A DNA stretch of 64,000 nt, from positions 25,521,079-25,585,078 of the forward strand of contig CM049307.1 in the NCBI GenBank assembly GCA_026874595.1, read 5' to 3'. Each line of letters begins with the position of its first letter. Positions within the stretch are counted from its first letter, which is position 1. The translations under genes and the position numbers were made by a program. The notes beneath the pieces are model-generated. The model searched no databases. It had not been told where the DNA came from and saw only the letters and a program-made list of their open reading frames with translations. The DNA is from Sipunculus nudus (Eukaryota > Annelida > Sipuncula > Golfingiida > Sipunculidae). Shown here in pieces: positions 12,728 to 23,922 of the stretch.

Positions 12728-12853
12728 CATTACGAGCAAACCCTTTCTGACTTTCGTTCACAACATAGTGGAATGATGTCTCCTCTTCGTGGACAGCAAT
12801 TGCTTCTTTCACTTGTTTAAAGCTGGTAAATACTTTAATCTGGGTCATGATAC
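12728..12853 (-). CDS. Exon A of the MULE/CaRF-like gene, with start codon
   Basis: A 3' splice site (TGTCCACAG) is followed six bases later by an ATG. The 40 codons after it begin MTQIKVFTSFKQVKEAI and end in FARN, then a GTGAGA donor. The opening pattern of V-F-x-S-F followed by an amphipathic stretch is typical of the N-terminus of this predicted-protein family. The exon ends in phase 1. Confidence 0.5.
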
Positions 12854-13545
12854 CTGTGGACATACATTGTAACAAGCTGAGTTTGTGTGTTAACTTGTAA
12901 CAAAGAGACAGAGATAAATTAATACTTAGATGATAGACACAGGTAGATTTTATAATATTCAAGTCGGCCCACTTACAAGAATGTGGGGGCTAAGTTAGAT
13001 CTGGGAGTATGCCTGCATGCCCAAGCACTATACAAGAGTATTTAATACAGATATGTCACATCAAATGAGGCAGAAATATTTGCTGTTCTGCATTTTATCA
13101 TGATTCAAGCTTTCAAATAGGTCACAATACCATCAGATTTAGAAGTGTTCTTTCACAGTTTTCCACCCTTTATTGACCTTTATAAGTTTCCAGGAATACT
13201 CCGTATTTGATTCCTCATGTCATGTGATTCTTTAAATACACCCAACATGGGGTTGACATGAATGTAGACAGAACTGTTAATATTCTATTCTTGCACAATC
13301 CACCATCTGCTTAACCTGATACGTATCATCAGGAATCTTTTTCCTGTATTTTTTCCCATAATTGTATATACTGGAATATTTTTTTTTGGTTTACACCGGA
13401 GCTTTTGAATTTTACACAAAACAGGTTGATGTGTCACTCTCATGGACTTCTTTTTATTAAATTAATTGTTTAACCTTCTTCCTTCATTGCATGGTGTATC
13501 AAAAAGCTGTTCTAGTAATATATTTTAATATTTTTCTAAGATAAA

Positions 13546-14672
13546 ACAAGGAACCCATGGGTCACAGCACTCAGCTGAATGTGACAGATATAATTGTATC
13601 GCAATTGTTGTATGTATGTCTGTAAGATTTAATTTTGACAGATGTTATTTTTTTGTATTAATTATGTAGTTGAGCGGAATAGTAATATAGAAGTATCAGT
13701 ATTTCAAATATGTACAAGAATGTGTCTAAGGAAAAGTTGTATACATTGGATCGGAAACAGCAATGCAATTAAAAAATGTAACTAATGCAACATATCTGGT
13801 TGGGCAGGTGGGTGGGTGGGGGAGGACAGTTTTGCCAGGTGATTCTACATTTGTAAAAGCAGTGTTGCATCACTAATACGTTTACCCAGACAAGGCTGTA
13901 GGGACCAGATATGGCTGGTCTGGAGGTTCAAAATGTAAATACATTAGAGCCTCAGAAAAACTTCAATAACTAGAAATAATTTTTAAGCTTTTACTTTCAA
14001 ATTTCAGAATTTAACAGATTATATCTATATATATACGGATTGTGAAAAGTAAATCAAATGTTCTTACAAAAAAAAAAAACGTGCCATGGTCAAACTTGGG
14101 CAATATTTAAGGTACCAATTTTATATTTTTGCCAATATTTAAAAAAATTTAACAGATTTTGAACAAATTTTTGGTATACAAATAAATTTTGATTAATTTA
14201 AGTTGTATTACTGAAAAAAAGTCCATAGCTTTAACACTTTTTCTTTTAAGTGACCAAATATCTTTCCTGATTTTTTACAAAGTCCATTATGTTTGGACCC
14301 ATAACTTTTTTAAATATATAATACAGACATAATTTCTGGCATGTACATAGGAACTATATAGAGGAATATTTACAGTAAATATGAAGAAAACCAGATGAGT
14401 GGTTTTGATATTAGGTAGTCCTGAAGTGTGAACATTTTTAAAATAAAAAATTGAGGTTTTTCCTTAATATCTCGAAGGAACGAAGTCCTATTGACCCAAT
14501 TTTTCGGCATGGTAGGAGATTTTGGGGACATCTAACTGTATGCCGAATTTCAGATTGGTAGGTCCAATGGTGTCAGAATGTGCCAGTCTTACAGACGGAC
14601 ATCCGGCCGGCCAGACGGATGATGGACAATGGACCACAACTATAGCTCAGATGACTTATAGTCAGCTGAGCT
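13546..14672. mobile_element. Dispersed element X3, compact full-ended member of family X
   Basis: Starts with ACAAGGAACCCATGGGTCAC followed by CACTCAGCTGA, and ends with a GACGGAC-type run and the hairpin at 14644-14672 (ATAGCTCAGATGACT, then AGTCAGCTGAGCT). The interior from about 14,070 matches the second 700-bp unit of X1 and X2 (for example, GTGCCATGGTCAAA and CATTATGTTTGGACCCATAAC). Both ends are present at only 1.13 kb, so this may be an internally deleted form. Confidence 0.7.
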
Positions 14673-14950
14673 AACAAACCATTCAAAATATTTTCTCCAT
14701 ATTTTTTATTATTAAATATATAATACTGCAAAATTGATTATATGGGTCCTTCATAAGTTGCCTCAGACCCCTGGGACCCTAGAAAGCCCACTGGCACAGG
14801 ACTCTCCAAAATTCTGACCAAAGATTCCTGGACTCTTGAAAAATTTTCCTTATAATTGAAAGCCCTGATATATAATATTTTAGATGTCATCTTATTACAT
14901 CTCCCTTCAATTATTATATAGCTGTGACCACTTGTTTCAGCTGTCATTGT

Positions 14951-15154
14951 AGTGGTGGATCCAGAGGCCCGGGTCAAGGGGGTCCTCACCCCCTGCCCCT
15001 TTGGAGCCGAAACAACCTTATTTTAGGGTTTCAAACCAACCCTTATGACCCTGACCCCCTCCTTCCCGGACCAGAGGACCTTTTTGTTAGGTTTCTTTTT
15101 TTGTCTTCCTGGGCATGACGCTCCCCTTTCCAGAATTCTGGATCTGTCCCTGCA
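14951..15154. mobile_element. Short MITE-like element with GATCCAGA inverted ends
   Basis: Begins GTGGTGGATCCAGAGGCCCG and ends CCAGAATTCTGGATCTGTCC, so GATCCAGA is inverted at the two ends. The interior is GC-rich with G/C runs, unlike its neighbourhood. CATTG flanks both sides. The pattern resembles hAT-type MITEs of invertebrates, but an 8-bp duplication was not confirmed. Confidence 0.4.
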
Positions 15155-15259
15155 TTGAACACATGATTCTAAATATGTGACCATGAAGGTGAAAGATGCA
15201 CCTCAGGAAACTGCTGCACTATGTCTAAATAGGCCAAAATAGCAAATATAATGTAGCTT

Positions 15260-16330
15260 TAGCTTTATAAACAGTTTACCTTTAAGCTGAAGTAAGAACT
15301 AGAATACGGGTAGTTGACAAGAGACTTCTTGTATCTGCCAAAATCAGAGTGGAATGGGTGAAGTGAGGTATGGATTGAGTGGCAAGGGGAAATAGAGTGC
15401 AGTGTGTTGCATATTAGCATGGATGTCTGCAGCCGAAATGTGATGTTGGTTGCACCACCTACCACAAAATCCAGAAAGCTGTCCAAGTTGTATACATATG
15501 CAAAATTTTAGGCAGATAAGCCAAAACACTACTTGTATATGAGTGATTTTATCCCACAGCAGACAAACAGAAGGACTTGTGCAAATATGGTGGCAGCTGG
15601 TGCCACCAATTTTGTGTATGATAAAGAGCAATGTTAGATCAATACTCATGCAAAATATCAGAGGGAAATGTCCAACCAGTCCTGAGATATAAGCCTGAAT
15701 GTCTGCAGCGTTAACATAAATGTAGGTGGCGCCATCTGCCAAAAAATCAAGAAAGCTATCCAAGATGTATAAACACGCAAAAGTTTAGCCAAGTCAAACC
15801 ACTACTGAGATATCTGAGATCTAGACACATGCCATAGTTTTGCCCAATCAGTCAAACGGTTCCCGAGATATGAGTTTGGATGTCTGCAGCGTAAACTAGA
15901 ATGTAGGTGGTGCCACCTGTCATAAAATCAAGAAAGCTGTCCAGGATGTATAAACCTGCAAAATTTTAGGCAGATATGTCAAACCACTGCAAAGATATGA
16001 GTGATTTAACCCAAGGCACATGAACAGATGGACAATGTGCAAACATGGTTGCAGGTGGCACCACTATTTTTTGTGTATGTTATAAAGTTTAGTCCAAGGG
16101 CTATATTAGTACAACAAATTTTTCCTGATCAGTCAAACGGTTCCCGAGATATGTGGGTTTATAAGTGGAAACAGACGCACAAATGGACACTGGGCAGAGA
16201 GGAAAGGTCAGAGGTCAAAGCCAATTGGTTGGGCACCAGTTCACAAGTGACCTGATAATATGCGTAAGTTTCGGAAAAATCAGTCCAGTAGTTCTCCGGA
16301 AACAAACGCAGCGGCAGCAGAACCCGGTCA
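15260..16330. repeat. Tandem-core dispersed repeat, several diverged units
   Basis: A unit containing AAATCAAGAAAGCT, then CAAGATGTATAAAC, recurs near 15,460, 15,740 and 15,925. Each is preceded by a GGTGGTGCCACC-like motif and followed by CAAACCACTAC-type and CCCGAGATATG-type phrases. Units with TGTGTATG at about 15,612 and 16,073 alternate with these. The ORFs over it are frame accidents in repeat DNA. It resembles the interiors of pearl/Helitron-like elements, but no terminus was identified. Confidence 0.6.
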
Positions 16331-16537
16331 AAAACTTTGTTTTGGTTGATACAATTATATATTGTATAATATTGTATGACATAACTTAACATAGGTCTAT
16401 ATAGTGCCATAATCATTATACCATATTTAATTTACAATAAAATTATATTTAATAGACTACTAATAAGTTATATAAAGAAAAATCATATTACATTTTAGCA
16501 AATTTCAAATGTCTTTATTGGTAAAATATGAGTTATC

Positions 16538-16545
<8 letters not shown>

Positions 16546-16588
<43 letters not shown>

Positions 16589-16638
16589 ATGTTAAAAATT
16601 GCATTAAGGATATATATATATATATATGTATATATTAT
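16546..16638. repeat. Two (TA)n microsatellites
   Basis: About 40 bp of TA repeats at 16546-16585 and a shorter tract at 16610-16638, in AT-rich DNA without a gene signal. Confidence 0.95.
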
Positions 16639-17569
16639 ACATGATATATTGTTAAAATATAAAAAACAAATGGATGTTTAAATATATAAATCATTTCATA
16701 TTAAGCGTATTTTATAAATCATAATAGTGTTTTAAATTTTACTGATATTTAATAGCATTTGTAATGTGTTCGTGGATTTACTTTATAGGTTTCACCGCAA
16801 TTTACCGAAACAGCTAAACTAAGATGCACAAGCCAACTCCAGCAGTCAAGGCCCACCTTTTCCAGACCCACAATGTCAACCTCCAGAGTGGACCAAGATA
16901 TATTGTTCATTGAACCTTTTTTTAAAATAGTGCATCTGTGGGGAGAGGGTACGGAATTAAAATCCGGATGTCGGAAGTCAGATGTTGGATGACGTTTGAC
17001 GTGTGAGTGTACATATACATATGTTTACAATCTTACCAAATATAGTATTATGCGAGATGCTCACCGTTCTCTACATACAAATAAAAAAAATAAAATAAAA
17101 TTATATTAAACTAGCTGATAAAACCGGTATACCGGGCTAATTGCCGGGGTTGGGGAAATATTTACTGAGGTGTACTGTTGGCTCATTTTTATTCTAAAAG
17201 TTAACAGAAAATATAGGTTTTCAACCTGTCTCAATAAGATATGTATAAATATTTTTTAACATTTATTTTGTGGGGTTGTCCTCGTGGCAAGAAATTCATG
17301 CCCCGGTATGGACCTATAGTCAGTGATGTTTACATTTCGAACTGGAATGAGACGCGGGGGCATACAGGTTTTCGATGATATTTGACTGGATTCTATCGTT
17401 GGATGTATAAAGATTAGGTTGATGTGAGAAACACATGAAAGATTAATTAAAGGGACATAATCAGGATCAATATTATGCCTTTACTTTCACACTATCAGTT
17501 CAGTTTTGCTCTATAAATAGTTTACAGCAAAACCATCACAGCACACATTCCTCACATACGGCTGTTTAA

Positions 17570-17655
17570 CACTTTGTTATGCCTGTACGTGTTGGTAAAC
17601 ACAGTCCACGTGTGTCTGATTTCCATAACAAGGCACGTGACCAGAGGTCCGATTG
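17570..17655. repeat. Dispersed repeat R2, copy 2
   Basis: Second copy of the 9,845-9,940 repeat, about 80% similar by eye. It lies 50 bp after a TATAAATA sequence at about 17,512, which may belong to the repeat rather than to a gene. Confidence 0.6.
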
Positions 17656-17659
17656 AGAG

Positions 17660-19170
17660 GGGGCAACACACTGTGTCTTAGCCAGCGGAATCTTATATTA
17701 TAATTTTTGGTCAAGCCAGTCAGGGCATCTCCTGCTTGACACGTGTCTTGGCTCCGCGCTGTACACAGCCCCACGCACTGTGTTTATGTTGACACCTGCA
17801 ATCGCGCCCGGTCCACTGTTTTGAACACTCGTTTACGGGAGAAAGCAAACGGTTTCAAAGCAATTTTTATGCAGGTATAGAATTATTTTAAAGGGAATAA
17901 GCTATTTTCCGTGTTAACTCAACATGCTTTATAGGTGATTGGGCCCCTGTAAATGTACGTTGTAAAGAAACTGTTCCTGAAGAAAGAAACAGAAATATGG
18001 ATTACTTGTAAGTAGCAGAAGCGGACCCAACGGGACTCCACGCAGAGGGTCCGTTCCCATTTTCAGCCAACGCAACCTTTTTCATCGTATCAATCAAATC
18101 TTGAGGCCTGAATTAACCCCCGACACGTACCACTTCACCCCACCCACGTCTGTTCCTGAAATTGGGACCTCGAATTAGGTTTTGTTATTAATACACCTAG
18201 CTGGGTTTAACTCTCCATTTCATAAAGCAAGAAACGTGTTTTTTTTTATTGACCACACATGGGTGAGAGTCTCTTCCAAATGTAAGTTCCGACAGGCTCA
18301 AATCCCTCAATGAAAGCAAGCGTTGTTCATATGAATAATAGTAGTTATTAGGTTGAGTGACCACGATGCACGCAGTCCGGTCATGGCCTAATGCAAATCG
18401 GTTGTGCTCGGTATAACCTCCGTGCAAGTCAGTAACAATGGAAAAATCACTCAAAATTATATGTACATTAAAATTATTTATTCTCATATCACCTATGTCA
18501 CTGCGGTGATAATAACATTGAAAATGATGTATGGCACAGTATTGTATACACAACGCGGTTTTAGAGAACATTGCGAACATGCAGACGTGAACCGAATTCC
18601 TTTTATAAGTATTAGATTATATAATTGCATCTTGGTGAAATATGTGTATAATATGTTACGTACGGAACCTAATATAAACAGATCACGTATGCATGATGAA
18701 CTTTGTAACAGATATAAAAAAATCAGATTCTGTAACACTAGGCAGCGTGAAATGTCAAGGGGAATGAATAAAGAAGTCAGTTGTTTTTTTTTTTCTTTTA
18801 ACAACCCTAACATTACAATACACTAAATCAATACAATTATACAGTAAAACAGCGGTATAACAACAAATCAATACAATCGCACAGTAAAATACACAAAGTG
18901 CACTGTGCACAGTACCTGGATACCACCACCGCCACAACGATAAGTTCTTTAATTGTATACTCTCGGAGAATGACAGCTGCTAGTCCAGTGTAAAGCTCTT
19001 GTAACAATCCAGAAAGTAAACTGAAGTCCAAATGCATATAAATCAAGGAGGAAGACTGACGAAAATCTATAATTGCCGCACTCGTCGGATAAGGTCCCAG
19101 AAACTGACACACGTTTCTGCGTCCGCTAGAAATCTTCTCTGCTGCTCCTCTCGGCTCAAAAACATAGCCC
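17660..19170. other. Region downstream of the heat-shock-type promoter; possible leader exon
   Basis: A minus-strand segment from about 19148 to 18916 ends in a plausible GTACTG donor and could be a transcribed leader. It has a small hydrophobic ORF without family resemblance. The rest, down to 17,660, has no recognised gene. Confidence 0.3.
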
Positions 19171-19270
19171 CTTTATATACTCTTCACCCCAAGCCGGGAA
19201 TTTTCCACTTCTCGAACAGTCTAAAAGTTCTTACACAGTAAACTCGCGTTACAGGAATCATCTAGAAAAA
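19171..19270 (-). promoter_or_regulatory. Heat-shock-type promoter: two heat-shock elements and a TATA box
   Basis: On the minus strand a TATATAAAG box (19171-19179) lies 20-40 bp downstream of a cluster of alternating TTC and GAA triplets (about 19198-19225, with TTCGAGAA at its centre). A second imperfect set, TTTCTAGATGATTCC, lies at 19255-19269. Such inverted nGAAn units in front of a TATA box are the binding arrangement of heat-shock factor. No HSP coding sequence follows. The nearest candidate exon (about 19148 down to 18916, donor GTACTG) could be a leader spliced to exon A at 12853. That link is an inference. Confidence 0.4.
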
Positions 19271-20890
19271 CATCGCCGTACGTGTCTCTACATACCATGG
19301 TGTACACGTGAGCTCGCCCCAAGCCAGCATGACAACAAGAGTTAAACCAGTACGGATTAAACCGAGAATGTAACAAGCGGCCAGGCAAGAAATCCCCACA
19401 ACACGAGCCACGCCCGTGTCACACAATAAAAAGAGCACCTGTAACAAATGTAATACATATCTAAGGCCTACGACAAATATATTTTTAAATCTTAGATAAT
19501 AAGATATTTTTGTTGTTCTTACTTGTCCCTTGCAGAAATTTGAAATTTCTTTTAGATTGTTATTTCAGTTACAGCTTACATGTAGCAAAGATATCATTTT
19601 AACGTATAAAAGCTTTTTTCAAATATAACCTCTTGTTAACACACATAATAATTATGGTTCTTTTTTAGTGATGCACAGCAAATCAGCCGAGCTCGGCATC
19701 AGGCTTGGCATGTACCCACCCGGCGGCAGACTTGGCATCCTATATCCGACTCCCGACATTAGGGTTTTAGTCTGTACCCGGGGGGGGGGGTATATGTATT
19801 CTCCACACAGAAGTATGATCGGGCAATAAATCAACCTGAATCGCCTTTATATAGAAAACGTATTTGGTTCTATATTAATATGATAATGAAAGTGGCATTT
19901 TTATTATTTCCAGTACCAATAATGCCCCGATATCCGGAATGACTTTAAACTTGAACTTTGAACTTTATTACACTCAAGACTCATGAAAGACATATAGTCT
20001 TTCATACAGAGTAACTGAGGAAATGTTAATTTCTGATTATAATTGCCCTCAGTTGACTTTTACAAACAGTAAAATAACCATACATAACTATACTTGTGTA
20101 AATATAAATATAAAAGAAATGTAAATAATGAGATCCTTGTTAAACACAATGGTATTATATAAAATAGTAAACCTCAATTGTGCGAGACAATGCATACAAA
20201 AATGTATGAAAAATTTGAACGGTGAACAATACATATAATTATACCGTTCGAAGTGTATGCTTGGAGAATATAACGCAGATGGCTGTTTTGATTGGCCTCG
20301 GTTTGATGAATAATTCATCAGCACGGAAGTTCCTGTCAAGTAATGCTATGTGGATGTTGACAACTGTTACATGTATGAATCAGAACTTATATTTGGCAGT
20401 TTAATCACTTTGGTTCATTTCAAATATAGTTTTCGTGGCATTCGTATACATATGAAGTTCATTTGAGACTTCCCAGCGTAATCTACCACAAGTGATCTGC
20501 TCAATCAAGATCAACATTGATCAAGAAGGCGTGTCCAAAACGAGCTGTCAACCAACACAAAAAGACTCAACCGGTGAAACTGAACAGCAGGTTGGTGTTA
20601 CAAATATAGAAAACTGAAAAGATATAGCAAGGAAGACAGAGTATCCGTGTCGCTGGGAGGTTCACTACGTAGGCTAATAGAAAAGGTGCTGCACCTGTAT
20701 TGCAAACTGGTAAATGGTTTATATCCAGCTACTTGTATTTTGATTTTGTTCCGTATTTTTATCTTCTGCTTACTTACTGAGTTATACTTGTATATACATT
20801 TTAATAATCAATATTATCTAGCGGTGTTGGTGGTACATGCAAAGATTTTGATATATGTGTATGGCATTCCTTCTATTACCCTGGTAAACG

Positions 20891-22298
20891 GGTCTGTCTA
20901 AAACACGGAGAATCCGCGGAGAGATTGAGAATTTGCGGAGAATCGGTGGAGAATTGGCGGAGTTTTTTTATGCAATGATACTTTTGAATACACATTAAAA
21001 TCACTTAAAATCCCCAACTATATTACTATTAACTTATTTGCGCACTGTTAAATGAGCTAAATATTTAAAAAATCTCTACATTATTAAACATTTTATGCTT
21101 AACAATGTAGACTCAGATGTAGACAAGTGAATGCGTTACACAAAAGCTAACACCCGTCTGAGTACCAGCTGACACTAACAGATCTTTAGTCGAAACCGCA
21201 AAAGACCTAATCTTTCAACAGTTTATTGTGCAAACTATATCAAAACCATACACGTATATCAAATTTACAGATGGTAAACGAAATATATAATATAATTTTA
21301 AAAACATAATATTTCCTACATATATTGATAGATAAAAAGACTGTCCTCATTTATAGTGTATAGACCCAATTTAAATGCACAAATGAAAGTTGAAACACAA
21401 ACATTCGACCTTACACACTTTATACACAAACAAAGATTGCACCCTTCAGCTAATGAATCAACTTGGCAGTAGGATTAAATAAAAAAAAAAGAAAAAATAG
21501 TAAATATATGTATTCGTGGTTAAACAATTATATTTTTCTTATTCTGTACAAAATACACCACACTGTTTTCTGACCTTAACAATACAGAGTATAATAATAA
21601 TAAAAAAAAAGAATATAGCACAATGTACACATACATACAGCAATAGTACAAGAACGTATTTGTACAATCTTCATAAAACCATTTTATTAATTAATTTTAT
21701 TAATTGTTTTTGTTATTTCAAAGACATATGCACATTTAAAATGAAACGACTTATTACATTTTTTTATCACAATCAGTCAGGTCTTTGAATACATCTCCTA
21801 ACCCACATACACATTCAATCCAAATGGTTACAGTTGCATTATATTTAGGCTTTGGTATTCTAGGAAAAAGTTTTCTTTTAGGAAATGGTGTAAAATGCCT
21901 GAACTGTAACAAGCAACTATAAGTGTTGTTGTATTAATATCTGGTTAAAATGTTCAGTTTGTTTAATTTCTGGATTGAAACAAAAATCAACTGCATTTGC
22001 AATTGCAAAAGCCCACAGTTTCTGACGCTAATCGTTGTCTCTATGGTACCTGGCACAAATAAAATCTTAAAGAGATAAACCTACTTGTCCGAGCATCTGA
22101 GAGCTGAAGTTTTCGTGAATATACAGATTTTTAATTATTTTGGTCATTTAACAGTGAACAAATATGTTAAGAGTAATATAGTTGGAAATTTTAAGTGATT
22201 TTTACGTGTATTTAAAATCATCTTTGCATATAAAAACTCTCCGCAAATTCTCCGTGAATTCTCCATCTCTCCGCGGATTCTCCGGGTTTTAGACATAC
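20891..22298. mobile_element. 1.4-kb element with inverted ends and a 12-bp flanking duplication
   Basis: The left end has GTCTGTCTAAAAC and then GGAGAATCCGCGGAGAGAT. The right end is its inverse (ATCTCTCCGCGGATTCTCC, then GTTTTAGACATAC). CCCTGGTAAACG lies directly outside both ends (20879-20890 and 22299-22310). Subterminal GCGGAGAAT repeats occur at both ends. The interior is AT-rich with only short ORFs, so it is non-autonomous. The superfamily is not recognised. Confidence 0.75.
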
Positions 22299-23830
22299 CC
22301 CTGGTAAACGCCCTCCCCCCCCCCCCCCCCATGTGACCATGCACTGCCCAGTTTTGCTTTAGCTCACTGGTTCAACAGGGTAACCAGCACCCTGTCTCAG
22401 GAATAGAGGAGTGACTAAAGAATAACTCAGGCACTGTCTTAACAAAGTATGTGTGTATAGGGACAGATGATTTGATGATTGGAATTTATGTAATAAAGAA
22501 GTAAGAGGCAGGTCAAAATAAGTGGTAAAGTCAAGATACATGCAGCTAAATATAAAAATGTTTTCTGTTCACAAAAGTGTCATGTCTCAGAGAGGTAGGT
22601 GAGTTATTCTATAGTCGTGCCAGAATAGACTTGGTGCAACGGGGTCAGAGATCGTAGTTAATTAACGCTACCCCAGATCTGTCATCATGAATCACAAGGA
22701 TTAAGAAGTGTTCTGACAAAGTTTTCATCATCCTGGTCACATAAGAAAACATAAATTTAGTAATTCAGTGGAAGCATACTTATATGTCTGAGTTGACCTT
22801 TCATATATCGCATTTAAACAGTAAACCGATACACACACTCTTTGTGATATGAAATGTGATGAATTATCAGAATATCTGATATATTACCTTATCATGCAAC
22901 AGTTCAAATAAAGCCTGCACATTGTGACCATACTGCATGAACGGTTGAAAAATGTTTAGCCATCCTGGGTTCACCAGGTTCTTTTTTTGGCAGGTAAAAT
23001 TTAAGCAGTTACATTTCCATAAAACAATGGGTGACCATGCACAAACCAAGTTTTATATATAGGCCCTAAGATAGTAAGAATAGCATTTGTAAAATAAAAT
23101 ATGACTGGTGGTGTTTATACAAATAATCAAGGAACATTTTTGAAGTTTGGCGGGTACAGTGTAATATTTGAAGAAGGAGTGAAATGGTTTAATAATTTCT
23201 GTGATACAATTTGTAATACATTATAATTCTTTTAAAATTTAAGTTTATGGGCAGACAACAAACTTAATAGGTCAGACCTGTCACAGGTCAGAAAACATTT
23301 TGTTGATGAAGTTAGCTAAAGATGTGCAAGCCCACTTGGTCGACCCAGTGAGGTAGCCCTGTAGTCACCATTCTCTTGCATGCATGTTGGCTTTAATCTG
23401 CAAGGATCAGGATATTTAGTTTTAAAGAGGGAACATGGTAGTTTTTGATGAACCAATAGAACAGCATATATTAACTAATTAAGCCAAGGAATCATTGTGA
23501 TTAGCCCAAATAAATCGGACTCTGTATGTTAGCTAGGGCCTAATATAGAATTAATCAGGCCATCATCTAAGCTCCTGCATAAAGATCAGCTGAGGGCTAA
23601 TTGTTTGGCTTGTTGAGATTCATAAATAATGAATTGATGTATATGAAGTCACAGCATAAAACAAATGTTTCTTAGCAGAATATAAATTAAAATTATTTAA
23701 TTCTCTTATTAAATTTGTTAAGAGACAGTTTCAATTTCTTTGTATTAAAGGTTTTCTATTTTGATTTTCACTTTCTGCCTGTGACCCCTGCTATTGTAGC
23801 TTTAACAAATTTATTTAATTTTTTTTTCAG

Positions 23831-23922
23831 GTGATAGATAAAAAGTCACATTCGGTTAACCTTGCTGTCTGGTGGTGATGGCGAAGAATAACAGCAAAAG
23901 GGAGAAGAGCTCCCAAGAACAG
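23831..23922 (+). other. GGPS1: GGPS1 exon carrying the start codon, with spliced 5' leader
   Basis: A T-rich tract ending in CAG at 23830 is a good 3' splice site, so 47 nt of 5' untranslated sequence lie in this exon before the ATG and at least one non-coding exon must lie upstream. The exon codes for 15 hydrophilic, lysine-rich residues that are poorly conserved in the family. The donor is GTGACA at 23923. The first exon and promoter were not identified. A TATAAATA at about 17,512 and a GTAAAT donor-like site near 20,711 are only possibilities. Confidence 0.75.

Larger units (their letters stand above)
5378..12848 (-). pseudogene. MULE-transposase / CaRF-like gene, partial and probably broken (four exons seen)
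   Basis: Four minus-strand exons lie in the order expected for the multi-exon predicted proteins of invertebrates that combine an N-terminal Cys/His DNA-binding-like region with a MULE-type transposase core, often named calcium-responsive transcription factor-like. The exons are A 12853-12728 (start codon), B 10912-10802 (QPTKKMGCPATIEIKK), C 8654-8505 (CSFPSQDEHNLH) and D 5531-5378 (transposase core fragment). B, C and D have good splice borders. If C starts at its strong acceptor (phase 0, as B requires), its third codon is TAA. The weaker acceptor 10 nt further avoids the stop but breaks the frame. A also ends in phase 1 while the natural start of B is phase 0, so an exon may be missing or decayed. 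The parts of the transposase core before and after D were not found. The family call rests on remembered motif patterns, so it is moderate. The protein could be a domesticated element or a decaying copy. Confidence 0.5.

Noticed and set aside
17505-17525. GGPS1 promoter at the TATAAATA sequence
   Set aside because: It is 6 kb upstream of the start-codon exon, next to dispersed repeat R2, and has no matching leader exon that could be shown.
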